This document shows, in pieces, positions 1 to 7,637 of a stretch of 13,086 nt of DNA. Below the pieces are notes generated by a model. It ran no database searches. It saw only the letters and a program-made list of their open reading frames with translations, and was not told the DNA's origin. Position 1 is the first letter of the stretch, and every line of letters begins with the position of its first letter. The stretch is from positions 1-13,086 of the forward strand of contig RFTO01000015.1 of assembly GCA_009923375.1 (NCBI GenBank), read 5' to 3'. This stretch comes from Actinomycetota bacterium. GTDB taxonomy: Bacteria > Actinomycetota > Actinomycetes > S36-B12 > UBA5976. A program made the position numbers and the translations under genes.

Positions 1-408
1 GGCGTGCAAGAGATCCATATCATCTACACGCACTTCGCGAACATGGTCACGCAAACACCCGTGGTCAAGCGCATCCTGCCTCTAGAGGTTGAAGAGGTCA
101 GCGCCGCGGAGGCGAAGGCCACAGATCAGTACTTCCCGTTGTATGAGTTCGAGCCGAGCCCGGAGGGCGTGCTCGATGCTCTGCTTCCTCGCTACATCGA
201 AAACTTGGTGTACACATCGCTGTTGCTGTCGGCTGCCAGTGAGCATGCCGCCCGCCGACGAGCGATGAAGTCGGCGACTGACAACGCCGAAGACATGATC
301 AAATCGCTGACACGTTTAGCGAACCAGGCCCGTCAGGCCGAAATCACCCAGGAGATCAGTGAGATCGTCGGCGGAGCCGACGCACTGTCTTCAGCCGCAG
401 GGAAATAA
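1..408 (+). CDS. atpG: ATP synthase F1 gamma subunit, C-terminal part (5' end outside window)
   Basis: This is the central rotor-stalk subunit of the F1 motor, which couples c-ring rotation to the catalytic beta subunits at the inner face of the cytoplasmic membrane. The reading frame is already open at base 1, so the gene starts upstream and only the last 135 residues are present. The last 40 or so residues form the long helix typical of the family (AASEHAARRRAMKSATDNA). It runs into ITQEISEIVGGADAL, which fits the gamma-subunit signature T-x-E-x(2)-[DE]-x(3)-G-A. The TAA stop overlaps the Shine-Dalgarno sequence of atpD, so the two genes are in one transcript. A GTG near base 4 is internal and not the true start. 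Confidence 0.96.
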   Translation, partial: GVQEIHIIYTHFANMVTQTPVVKRILPLEVEEVSAAEAKATDQYFPLYEFEPSPEGVLDALLPRYIENLVYTSLLLSAASEHAARRRAMKSATDNAEDMIKSLTRLANQARQAEITQEISEIVGGADALSSAAGK

Positions 409-412
409 GGAG
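407..412 (+). promoter_or_regulatory. Shine-Dalgarno sequence of atpD
   Basis: AAGGAG lies 4 bases before the ATG of atpD at 417 and shares its first two bases with the atpG stop codon. It is one of the few strong ribosome binding sites in the window and fixes the atpD start. It suggests tight translational linkage between gamma and beta subunits. Confidence 0.85.
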
Positions 413-416
413 AACC

Positions 417-1844
<1,428 letters not shown>

Positions 1845-1849
1845 TCACC

Positions 1850-2227
1850 GTGGCACAACTGGACGTCTCTGTGGTTGCCGCTGACCGGCAGGTGTGGACA
1901 GGAGCCGCTGCCTCATTGGTGGCGGCCACCACCGAGGGTGAGATTGGGATTCTGCCGGGACATGAGCCGGTGCTTGCGGTGCTGCGCACAGGGGTTGTCC
2001 GGATTAAGTCTGTCGATGGTGAGGACATCCGCGTAGCAGTGGATGGTGGGTTCTTCTCTGTTGACCAAAACGTCGTGCGGGTGCTCTCCGGTGCCGCAAA
2101 GTTGGCCAGCGAGATTGACGAAGCCTCGACGCGGGCCGAGCTGGAGCAAGCGAAAACTGCGCAGGACACCGAACGCGAAAAGGTACTGGCGGCGCATTTG
2201 GAAGCCTTGGCAGCACCTCGCCACTGA
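1850..2227 (+). CDS. atpC: ATP synthase F1 epsilon subunit
   Basis: The epsilon subunit links gamma to the c-ring and can inhibit ATP hydrolysis through its C-terminal helices. The protein has 125 residues. The N-terminal beta sandwich carries the family motif GEIGILPGHEP (about 30-40) and AVDGGFFSV (about 63-71). The last 40 residues are Glu/Ala-rich and should form the helical hairpin. The start is GTG at 1850, five bases after the atpD stop, with only a weak purine-rich stretch (GGCAGG) before it. Translation is probably coupled to atpD. The family is clear from sequence and position. Confidence 0.97.
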   Translation: MAQLDVSVVAADRQVWTGAAASLVAATTEGEIGILPGHEPVLAVLRTGVVRIKSVDGEDIRVAVDGGFFSVDQNVVRVLSGAAKLASEIDEASTRAELEQAKTAQDTEREKVLAAHLEALAAPRH

Positions 2228-2230
2228 GTT

Positions 2231-3004
2231 GTGACAGTCACTCCCACGCCCGGGCCGCAGCTTCAGGCAGCGTTTCCAAGCGATATGTATCTGCGCTTGA
2301 GAGCTAACGAGCCTTCGGACCTGCGGCGTGCCGCTGTTGGAGGGACGACCTGGTCCTTTCGATCAAGAAGTGACTATTGGGAATCCGACTGGGTGATGAT
2401 GCACTCCGCCAGTCAAAATCCCGACATTCGAGCGGCTGAGACCGCCGAGCACCTCGCGTGGCACTACTCCTTCCCCGATGGCGCAGCCATCGGCGGGGTG
2501 ACTTTTGCCGAACACGCGGAGCTGCCAGAGGGCTATGTAGTTGAGGTCTCCAACGGTTGGAGCTGGTTCTGGACCGATGCCTCCCGTGCTCATGCGGCGC
2601 TTAGTGCGTCGGTGATGGTGGTTGATCATCACGACCCTCGACTCCTCGACGTCCTCCAACATTCAGCCACAGCATCGCATGAGCGCGATGGCTTGGTGCC
2701 GGATATTTGGTTGGGCATGGAGGTTGACGGACAACTCGCCTGTGTGGCCGCCGTGAACGTGGTGGCCGATTCAACCAACCTACAAAGTGTCGTCACCCGC
2801 TCCGATTTTCGTGGAAGGGGTTTGGCTAGAACTGTCTGCAGTCATGCCACGGCTTGGTCGCTTCAGCGAGCGACATACGCGACTTTGGGGATGATGAGTG
2901 ACAACGCCATCGCCCGTTCGATTTATCTGGGACTGGGTTTCACCTGTGACAAGGAATTCCGCTCGGCTCGATTCAGTCAAAGTGCGCAGAGTCAAGCTGA
3001 GTAA
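2231..3004 (+). CDS. GNAT-family N-acetyltransferase
   Basis: This predicted acetyl-CoA-dependent acetyltransferase has an unknown substrate and 257 residues. The C-terminal part has the GNAT fold signs. Motif A, with the acetyl-CoA pyrophosphate loop RGRGLA at 194-199, follows a strand (LQSVVTR, 184-190). Motif B has N225, Y232 and LGLGF at 233-237. The first 110 residues are rich in Trp (WSFRSRSDYWESDW, NGWSWFW) and do not resemble a known domain to me. They may be a degenerate second GNAT half. The GTG start is 3 bases after the atpC stop, with no visible ribosome binding site, so the gene looks translationally coupled to the ATP synthase operon. In many actinobacteria the slot after atpC holds a DUF2550 membrane protein; here it does not. 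The gene converges on the adenosyltransferase. Confidence 0.85.
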   Translation: MTVTPTPGPQLQAAFPSDMYLRLRANEPSDLRRAAVGGTTWSFRSRSDYWESDWVMMHSASQNPDIRAAETAEHLAWHYSFPDGAAIGGVTFAEHAELPEGYVVEVSNGWSWFWTDASRAHAALSASVMVVDHHDPRLLDVLQHSATASHERDGLVPDIWLGMEVDGQLACVAAVNVVADSTNLQSVVTRSDFRGRGLARTVCSHATAWSLQRATYATLGMMSDNAIARSIYLGLGFTCDKEFRSARFSQSAQSQAE

Positions 3005-3020
3005 GGGATGAGCGAAAAGA

Positions 3021-3602
3021 TCAGTTCTCGCGACTAGCCCCTGGCACCCACAGGACGTCGCCGCCTTGGCCCACGTTGGCGACTCGTGCGAGGATAAACA
3101 GCAGGTCGCTGAGTCGGTTTAGGTAAAGGGCCGCGAGCTTGTTCACTGACTCACCATGCGCCTCGATCGCGCCCCACACACTTCGCTCTGCCCTGCGCGT
3201 GACTGTCCGCGCGATGTGCAGCATGGCAGCTCCAGTGGTTCCACCAGGCAGGACAAATGAGCGGAGCGGCTCAAGCTTCTCGTTCCACTCATCGCAGGAG
3301 GCTTCGAGTCGGTCGATGTAATGCTGTTGCACGCGAAGTGGCTCATGCTCCGGGTTCGGCACCACGGGTGTTGCGAGGTCCGCGCCAACATCAAAGAGGT
3401 CGTTTTGAATCTTCAACAAGGTAGTGCAGATGGCTTCATCGAGGTTGCCTAGGGCGATTGCCGCGCCGATGTGCGAGTTGGCTTCGTCCACGTCAGCGTA
3501 AGCAATCAGGCGCGCATCCGTCTTACTGGCGCGACTCATGTCTCCGAGTGAGGTGTAGCCGTCGTCGCCTGTGCGGGTGTAAATCTTCGTCAAGTGGACC
3601 AT
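3021..3602 (-). CDS. pduO: PduO-type ATP:cob(I)alamin adenosyltransferase
   Basis: This enzyme transfers the adenosyl group of ATP to cob(I)alamin, making adenosylcobalamin (coenzyme B12) for mutases such as the one at the right end of this window. The protein has 193 residues, the usual length. The ATP-binding N-terminus TRTGDDGYTSLGD is at 9-21. DVDEANSHIG (37-46), FVLPGG (116-121), the helix with R132, R136, R137 and E139, and NRLSD (162-166) all match the PduO/human MMAB family. The ATG at 3602 sits six bases after a TACGCT -10 box, so it is probably leaderless. The gene is transcribed away from murA and ends 16 bases from the convergent acetyltransferase. No other cobalamin synthesis gene is in the window. 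Confidence 0.96.
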   Translation of the reverse strand: MVHLTKIYTRTGDDGYTSLGDMSRASKTDARLIAYADVDEANSHIGAAIALGNLDEAICTTLLKIQNDLFDVGADLATPVVPNPEHEPLRVQQHYIDRLEASCDEWNEKLEPLRSFVLPGGTTGAAMLHIARTVTRRAERSVWGAIEAHGESVNKLAALYLNRLSDLLFILARVANVGQGGDVLWVPGASREN

Positions 3603-3608
3603 GACCTA

Positions 3609-3614
3609 AGCGTA
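3609..3614 (-). promoter_or_regulatory. -10 box of the adenosyltransferase gene, leaderless
   Basis: On the minus strand TACGCT is followed by exactly six bases (TAGGTC) and then the ATG. This places the expected transcription start on the A of the start codon. No TTGACA-like -35 box is evident at 16-18 bases upstream. The same spacing is seen at four other genes in the window. Confidence 0.6.
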
Positions 3615-3623
3615 GGCGCCTAC
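3612..3623. promoter_or_regulatory. 12-bp perfect palindrome in the adenosyltransferase/murA divergent region
   Basis: GTAGGCGCCTAC reads the same on both strands. It overlaps the upstream half of the adenosyltransferase -10 box (3609-3614), a position where a bound dimeric repressor would block RNA polymerase. It could also be chance in GC-rich DNA. No bound protein can be named from the sequence. Confidence 0.35.
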
Positions 3624-3662
3624 CCACCCTTGTGCTGCTCGAGTATTCAAGGCGCGCGGCTC

Positions 3663-3668
3663 TAGGCT
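3663..3668 (+). promoter_or_regulatory. -10 box of murA, leaderless
   Basis: TAGGCT is followed by six bases and then a GTG at 3675. Three GTG codons stand in a row (3669, 3672, 3675), and only the third falls on the expected transcription start. The ten bases GCTCTAGGCT recur, with the same spacing to a GTG, before the hydrolase at 6107. Confidence 0.6.
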
Positions 3669-3674
3669 GTGGTG

Positions 3675-4955
3675 GTGCAAGCATTCAAGGTGCGTGGCGG
3701 ACACCGCCTACAGGGAGTGGTGACCGTCTCCGGGGCGAAGAACAGCGCCCTGAAGTTGATGGCGGTCAGCTTGCTTGCCGTTGGCGAGACCACCATCACC
3801 CACGCCCCTGATATTGACGACCTTGACGTGATGTCGGAGTTGCTCGTGCGACTTGGCTGCTCCGTTGCACGCGATCGCAACCTCGGTTTGGTGCGTATCG
3901 ATGTCCCGCAATCCCTCGATCACCGCGCTGAGTACGACCTTGTTCGCCAGATTCGTGCATCAACGGCTCTCATGGGTCCGCTGATTGCCAGAACAGGTGC
4001 CGTGGACATTGCGCTGCCCGGCGGAGATGCGATTGGCTCCCGCGGAGTCGACATGCATATGGATGCCCTCGAGGCGCTTGGTGCGTCCTTCACCACCGAG
4101 CACGGCTATCTGCACGCAACTGCTGCGAATGGCTTGCAGGGTGCAGACATCGTCTTCGACTTCCCATCAGTGGGGGCAACTGAGAACGCCGTCCTGGCTG
4201 CGGTGCTCGCAAAAGGCCGCACGACGATTACTAATGCGGCTCGAGAGCCCGAGATCGCCGATATTTGCGAAATGCTCGTGGCAATGGGAGCGCACATTGA
4301 TGGGATTGGCACCAGCTCGCTGACCATCGATGGGGTTGAGCAACTGTCTCCTGTTGTCCACGCTACCGTGCCGGATCGAATTGTCGCCGGCACTTGGGCC
4401 GCAGCTGCGGTGATTACGGCTGGAGACATCTTCATTGAGAATGCCCGAAGTGAGCACATGGCACTGGTACTGAATAAGCTCGAGGCGATGGGCGCAGTTG
4501 TAGACCGTGATGCCGTCTCACCCAACAGCGCACCAGCAGTCCGAGTGCGGATGGATGGACGGCCCAGTGCAGTGGATGTCGTCACTCTTCCTTACCCAGG
4601 ATTCCCAACCGACCTGCAGCCGATGATGATCGCGCTGAATGCAATTGCCAGTGGCGCGGGGATGGTGACGGAGAACCTGTACGAATCCCGTTTCCGCTTC
4701 GTGCACGAGTTGGCTCGCTTGGGCGCAGATGTCCGCACCGACGGGCATCACGCGCTTGTCCGCGGCGTGGAGTCACTCTCCGGTGCACCCGTGGAGGCCA
4801 CAGACATCCGAGCTGGCGCCGGATTGGTCCTGGCTGGTTTGGTGGCCGAGGGAGAGACCACTGTCTTCGGCGCGCATCACGTGGATCGCGGTTACGCCGA
4901 TTTCGCCGAAAACCTGCGCAGGCTGGGTGCTGATGTGCAAAGAGCCGACGGATAG
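3675..4955 (+). CDS. murA: UDP-N-acetylglucosamine 1-carboxyvinyltransferase
   Basis: MurA catalyses the first committed step of peptidoglycan synthesis in the cytoplasm, adding enolpyruvate from phosphoenolpyruvate to UDP-GlcNAc. The protein has 426 residues from the chosen start. It has the SGAKNSAL motif near the N-terminus (Lys/Asn for PEP binding) and TDLQPMM, holding the general-base Asp, in the second half. The active-site loop reads LPGGDAIGSR, so the usual catalytic Cys (C115 in E. coli) is Asp118 here. The same change in mycobacterial MurA gives intrinsic fosfomycin resistance. The start is the third of three successive GTGs, because it lies exactly six bases after a TAGGCT -10 box. 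GTG 3669 or 3672 would add one or two residues. The gene diverges from the adenosyltransferase and converges on nucS. Confidence 0.97.
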   Translation: MQAFKVRGGHRLQGVVTVSGAKNSALKLMAVSLLAVGETTITHAPDIDDLDVMSELLVRLGCSVARDRNLGLVRIDVPQSLDHRAEYDLVRQIRASTALMGPLIARTGAVDIALPGGDAIGSRGVDMHMDALEALGASFTTEHGYLHATAANGLQGADIVFDFPSVGATENAVLAAVLAKGRTTITNAAREPEIADICEMLVAMGAHIDGIGTSSLTIDGVEQLSPVVHATVPDRIVAGTWAAAAVITAGDIFIENARSEHMALVLNKLEAMGAVVDRDAVSPNSAPAVRVRMDGRPSAVDVVTLPYPGFPTDLQPMMIALNAIASGAGMVTENLYESRFRFVHELARLGADVRTDGHHALVRGVESLSGAPVEATDIRAGAGLVLAGLVAEGETTVFGAHHVDRGYADFAENLRRLGADVQRADG

Positions 4956-5011
4956 TGTAGGCAGTAGCAGATCGCAACCGGTGTCAGTTAGGTGATCAAG
5001 TTAGATCGGGT

Positions 5012-5044
5012 CGCGCCGTGTGCATCAGCGCAGTTGTAGGCGCG
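5012..5044. terminator. Possible hairpin terminator between murA and nucS
   Basis: CGCGCC (5012-5017) and GGCGCG (5039-5044) are inverted. Between them TGTGC (5019-5023) can pair with GCGCA (5028-5032) through one G-U pair, leaving a 4-base loop. The result is an interrupted stem in the 97-base gap between two convergent genes. There is no run of T on either side, so the call is weak. Confidence 0.35.
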
Positions 5045-5052
5045 TTCGGAGA

Positions 5053-5724
5053 TCAGAACAGCAGTCCCTGCGTGCTGGCGAGTCCGCGCAATTCGTCGTA
5101 GTCGACGATCACACACTTGATATCCCGATCAGTGGCCAGAGTTCGCGCCTGTGGCTTAATCTCCTGTGCTGCAAAGATCCCACTCACCGGCGCAAGAATT
5201 GGATCGCGGTTAAGTAATTCAAGATACCTGGTCAGTTGCTCGACACCGTCGATGTCTCCGCGCCGTTTGATCTCAACGGCGACCGAGGCACCATGTGCAT
5301 CGTGACACAAAAGGTCAACCGGGCCGATGGCGGTCATGTACTCACGGCGAACCAAGCTCCAACCCTCGCCGAAGATGTGCACTTGCTCTGCCAGAAGTTC
5401 TTGCAAGTGTGCTTCCACACCGTCCTTCTGTAATCCCGGGTCGTCTCCAAGTTGGTGGTCGGTGTCATGATGAATGTCATGCAGGGTGATCACCAATGAT
5501 TCGCCGGCTTTATTGGAGACCGTCCACGTCGTCACACCGTCGACATCCGACTCAACGAGCGAGCAGGGCGGGCTCATCCAGTTGAGTGGCTTGTATGCCC
5601 GCCCGTCGGAGTGGATTGAGACCGAGCCATCGGCTTTGATCATCAACAGGCGCTGCGCCCGGGGTAGATGCGCAGACAATCGACCGGCGTAATTAACGGT
5701 GCACTCGGCGATAACAAGGCGCAT
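5053..5724 (-). CDS. nucS: Endonuclease NucS (mismatch-specific, EndoMS)
   Basis: NucS cuts double-stranded DNA at mismatches and carries out non-canonical mismatch repair in actinobacteria and archaea that lack MutS/MutL. The protein has 223 residues from the chosen ATG, typical of the family. The N-terminal DNA-binding/dimerisation domain starts MRLVIAEC and contains GRAYKPLNWMSPP (about 41-53). The C-terminal PD-(D/E)xK nuclease shows D137 (GPVDLL), E151 and K153 (VEIKRRG) and Q163/Y167. The last residues QGLLF fit the beta-clamp binding motif QxxLF. An upstream ATG at 5748 would add eight residues unlike the family. The ATG at 5724 follows a TACTGT -10 box by exactly six bases. The gene diverges from a small zinc-finger-like protein. 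Confidence 0.96.
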   Translation of the reverse strand: MRLVIAECTVNYAGRLSAHLPRAQRLLMIKADGSVSIHSDGRAYKPLNWMSPPCSLVESDVDGVTTWTVSNKAGESLVITLHDIHHDTDHQLGDDPGLQKDGVEAHLQELLAEQVHIFGEGWSLVRREYMTAIGPVDLLCHDAHGASVAVEIKRRGDIDGVEQLTRYLELLNRDPILAPVSGIFAAQEIKPQARTLATDRDIKCVIVDYDELRGLASTQGLLF

Positions 5725-5730
5725 AGGGGC

Positions 5731-5736
5731 ACAGTA
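5731..5736 (-). promoter_or_regulatory. -10 box of nucS, leaderless
   Basis: On the minus strand TACTGT is followed by six bases (GCCCCT) and the nucS ATG. This supports the start at 5724 over the upstream ATG at 5748, which lies upstream of this box. A TTTGGC 17 bases further up is a poor -35 match. Confidence 0.6.
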
Positions 5737-5772
5737 TTGACCGCCCATTCGCCGCCAAACAGTTGCCGTGTC

Positions 5773-5778
5773 AAGATT
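5773..5778 (+). promoter_or_regulatory. Weak -10 box before the small zinc-finger-like gene
   Basis: AAGATT keeps the two most conserved -10 positions (A2 and T6). It lies six bases before the GTG at 5785, the same spacing as the other leaderless genes here. The first base is not T and no -35 box is clear. Confidence 0.3.
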
Positions 5779-5784
5779 GCGTGT

Positions 5785-6078
5785 GTGGGACGCCGAAATC
5801 GCCGTAGTGACGAAACCCCGCGGGGCCGCTCACCAGAGAGCGTGCAAGGTAATGAGCGGGTTGAAAGTGACGCCAGTGGCGACTGGGTGGTTCGGGAACT
5901 GCGTGGCTCCAGTTCCACGAAGCCTTACCGCTGCCCTGGGTGTGATCAGATGATTCCCACGAACACCCCGCATATCGTGGCGTGGCCGGAGCATGATTCG
6001 GATGCCGAGCACCGTCGCCACTGGCACAAGGCCTGCTGGAAGAACCGCGCACATCGCAAGCCTCGCTTCGGCGCCTGA
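5785..6078 (+). CDS. Small conserved actinobacterial protein with CxxC zinc-binding motif
   Basis: The function is unknown. The 97-residue product has a basic N-terminus (GRRNRRSDETPRGR), then DWVVRELRG, then a compact Cys/His cluster. C50-PG-C53 lies in YRCPGCDQ, followed by H63 (TPHIVAWPE), H79 and H81 (RHWH) and C84. This spacing suggests one zinc site. I recognise the pattern ATK-x-YRCPGCDQxI...TPHxVAW...RHWHxxCW as a small actinobacterial family, sometimes labelled ATP/GTP-binding without good reason. The frame is open from 5668, but that would overlap nucS and its promoter. GTG 5785 is chosen because family-like sequence begins there and a weak -10 box precedes it by six bases; GTG 5842 is an alternative. 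It is divergent from nucS and precedes two hydrolases. Confidence 0.75.
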   Translation: MGRRNRRSDETPRGRSPESVQGNERVESDASGDWVVRELRGSSSTKPYRCPGCDQMIPTNTPHIVAWPEHDSDAEHRRHWHKACWKNRAHRKPRFGA

Positions 6079-6094
6079 ATTCGCCATGGCGCTC

Positions 6095-6100
6095 TAGGCT
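6095..6100 (+). promoter_or_regulatory. -10 box of the first hydrolase gene, leaderless
   Basis: TAGGCT within GCTCTAGGCT is followed by six bases and GTG at 6107. The decamer and spacing are identical to those before murA. An overlapping ATG at 6105 is in another frame and is not the start. Confidence 0.6.
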
Positions 6101-6106
6101 CGGCAT

Positions 6107-6844
6107 GTGCCTGAGATCGTCGCCAATACCGTCCTACCGGCGCTTCGTGAGCCGGTGACGTTGACCACCAATGACGGACTTCACCTCGTGGCCGAACTGG
6201 CCCTGCCTGAGTTGGGCACACCTATTGCGACGATGTTGTGCTTGCATCCGTTGCCGACGCACGGTGGAATGATGGACAGTCACGTGTTCCGCAAGGCGGC
6301 CTGGCGACTTCCAGCATTGGCAGACATTGCAGTGCTTCGTTGGAACACCCGCGGCACCACGAGCGCTGCTGGCACCAGCGAAGGCGAGTTCGAAGGTGGT
6401 GTGGGGGAAGGTCAGGACTTGGCTGCTGCTGTGGCGTGGGCGCAAGCGCGAGGTTTGCCGAATATCTGGCTTGTCGGCTGGTCCTTTGGTACCGATGTTG
6501 CTCTGCGCTACGGCAATATCGATGGTGTCGTCGGCGCCATCTTGCTCAGCCCCCCGCTGCGATGGACTGATGACTCAGACCTGGACACCTGGACGCACTC
6601 AGGTCGCCCGTTGGTGTGTCTCGTGCCGGAATTGGATGATTATCTTCAGCCAGACGCTGCTCGGCTCAGGTTTGCCAGAGTCCCTCAAGCTGCGGTCATC
6701 GGTGTTGACGGGGCTAGGCACCTATGGGTTGGCGAGGCGGCGGTGTCGCGGGTTCTCGATGAGGTGGTCGCTCGTCTGGCGCCTGCACGCAGCCCGTTGC
6801 CACGTGAGTGGAATGGGCCGATGGAGCGCTGGAGTGATCTGTGA
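6107..6844 (+). CDS. Alpha/beta hydrolase (dienelactone-hydrolase-like)
   Basis: This is a predicted cytoplasmic serine hydrolase of unknown substrate, with 245 residues. The fold is shown by the oxyanion-loop region LCLHPLPTHGGMMDSHV (about 45-61), RWNTRGTTSAAG (about 78-89), the nucleophile elbow GWSFG with Ser126, an acidic pair in PELDDY (D177/D178) and H205 in ARHLWVG. The loop style (HPLPxxGG...RxNxRG) resembles the small alpha/beta hydrolases near dienelactone hydrolase rather than lipases. The GTG start follows a TAGGCT -10 box by six bases. The 3' end overlaps the next hydrolase by four bases (GTGA), so the two form an operon. No signal peptide is seen. Confidence 0.88.
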   Translation: MPEIVANTVLPALREPVTLTTNDGLHLVAELALPELGTPIATMLCLHPLPTHGGMMDSHVFRKAAWRLPALADIAVLRWNTRGTTSAAGTSEGEFEGGVGEGQDLAAAVAWAQARGLPNIWLVGWSFGTDVALRYGNIDGVVGAILLSPPLRWTDDSDLDTWTHSGRPLVCLVPELDDYLQPDAARLRFARVPQAAVIGVDGARHLWVGEAAVSRVLDEVVARLAPARSPLPREWNGPMERWSDL

Positions 6845-7587
6845 GCAGGTTTGTGTTGCTGCCCGCCTTCCCGCTGGACACGCGTATGTGGGAGCCCGTC
6901 GCTGGCAGACTTGAAAGCGCTGGACATGAAGTCTTGCCCGTGGATATCGGCGGGCTAGGGCATTCAGCGATCCCTCCGGGCGAAGGCGATGTCGATCTGA
7001 TGGCCCTGCAGGTTATTGCCGCCATGCACGACGCCAGTTGGGAATGCGCGAATATCGTTGGCATCAGCATGGGTGGCTATGTAGCGATGGCGATGCTGCG
7101 CATAGCACCAGAAAGAGTTCAAGGCTTGGGGCTCGTGAGCACACGAGCCTGCGCTGATGCGCCAGTGAAGAGAGCTCAGAGGCGTGCCCAAGCAGAGCAG
7201 ATGAGCGCCGAAGCGGTCGCTGAGATGTCCATCTCGATGCCAGCAACGCTGCTATCAATGACATCCCTACGCAGTGATCCGCAGGGCGCACTGACCATCG
7301 GCCGATGGATAAGCGAGCAGAAGCCCTTAGCCCTGTCTTGGTGTCTTCGCGCGATGGCATCGAGACCGGATTCACTTATTACTTTGCGCAATGCTGGGCC
7401 CCGGCCCGTCGTGATTGTGGCGGGGGAGCAGGACAATGTCACAACAGTTGCCGATGCAGTACACATGCAGGCCGCCAGCCGCGATGCTGGGGGTGTGCCG
7501 AGGTTAGTGGTTGTGCCTAATGCTGGGCATATCTGCGCCTACGATGCGCCGAAAGCCGTCACATCAGCGCTATTAGAGCTGACATGA
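6841..7587 (+). CDS. Alpha/beta-fold hydrolase
   Basis: This is a second predicted serine hydrolase, of 248 residues and unknown substrate. It starts directly with the first strand (FVLLPAFPLDTRMWEPV), typical of the MhpC/BioH-like group. The catalytic triad is visible as Ser76 in GISMGG, Asp198 in AGEQD and His230 in NAGH. The GTG start overlaps the TGA of the upstream hydrolase (GTGA), which implies translational coupling. The two hydrolases are only distantly alike, so a recent tandem duplication is unlikely. The stop codon at 7585-7587 lies inside the left arm of the hairpin that ends the operon. Confidence 0.9.
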   Translation: MSRFVLLPAFPLDTRMWEPVAGRLESAGHEVLPVDIGGLGHSAIPPGEGDVDLMALQVIAAMHDASWECANIVGISMGGYVAMAMLRIAPERVQGLGLVSTRACADAPVKRAQRRAQAEQMSAEAVAEMSISMPATLLSMTSLRSDPQGALTIGRWISEQKPLALSWCLRAMASRPDSLITLRNAGPRPVVIVAGEQDNVTTVADAVHMQAASRDAGGVPRLVVVPNAGHICAYDAPKAVTSALLELT

Positions 7588-7621
7588 CTAAGGGCCGCCC
7601 ATCTGGGCGGCCCTTAGTCAT
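7584..7621. terminator. Perfect 17-bp hairpin, bidirectional terminator
   Basis: ATGACTAAGGGCCGCCC (7584-7600), a 4-base loop ATCT, and its exact reverse complement (7605-7621) form an uninterrupted stem between two convergent genes. It can serve the hydrolase operon on the plus strand and the secreted-protein gene on the minus strand. The left arm contains the hydrolase stop codon. No T-run follows on either strand, which is common in actinobacterial terminators. Confidence 0.85.
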
Positions 7622-7637
7622 GAGTAATACAGACAGA

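Noticed and set aside
4956..5052. tRNA or small RNA gene between murA and nucS
   Set aside because: No cloverleaf or tRNA landmarks are present; only one interrupted stem is seen.
5668..5784. Longer N-terminus for the zinc-finger-like protein
   Set aside because: It would overlap the nucS start and both -10 boxes, and this part of the frame does not resemble the family.
5761..5790. TTGACA on the minus strand upstream of nucS as its -35 box
   Set aside because: It is about 32 bases from the -10 box, far outside the usual 16-18.
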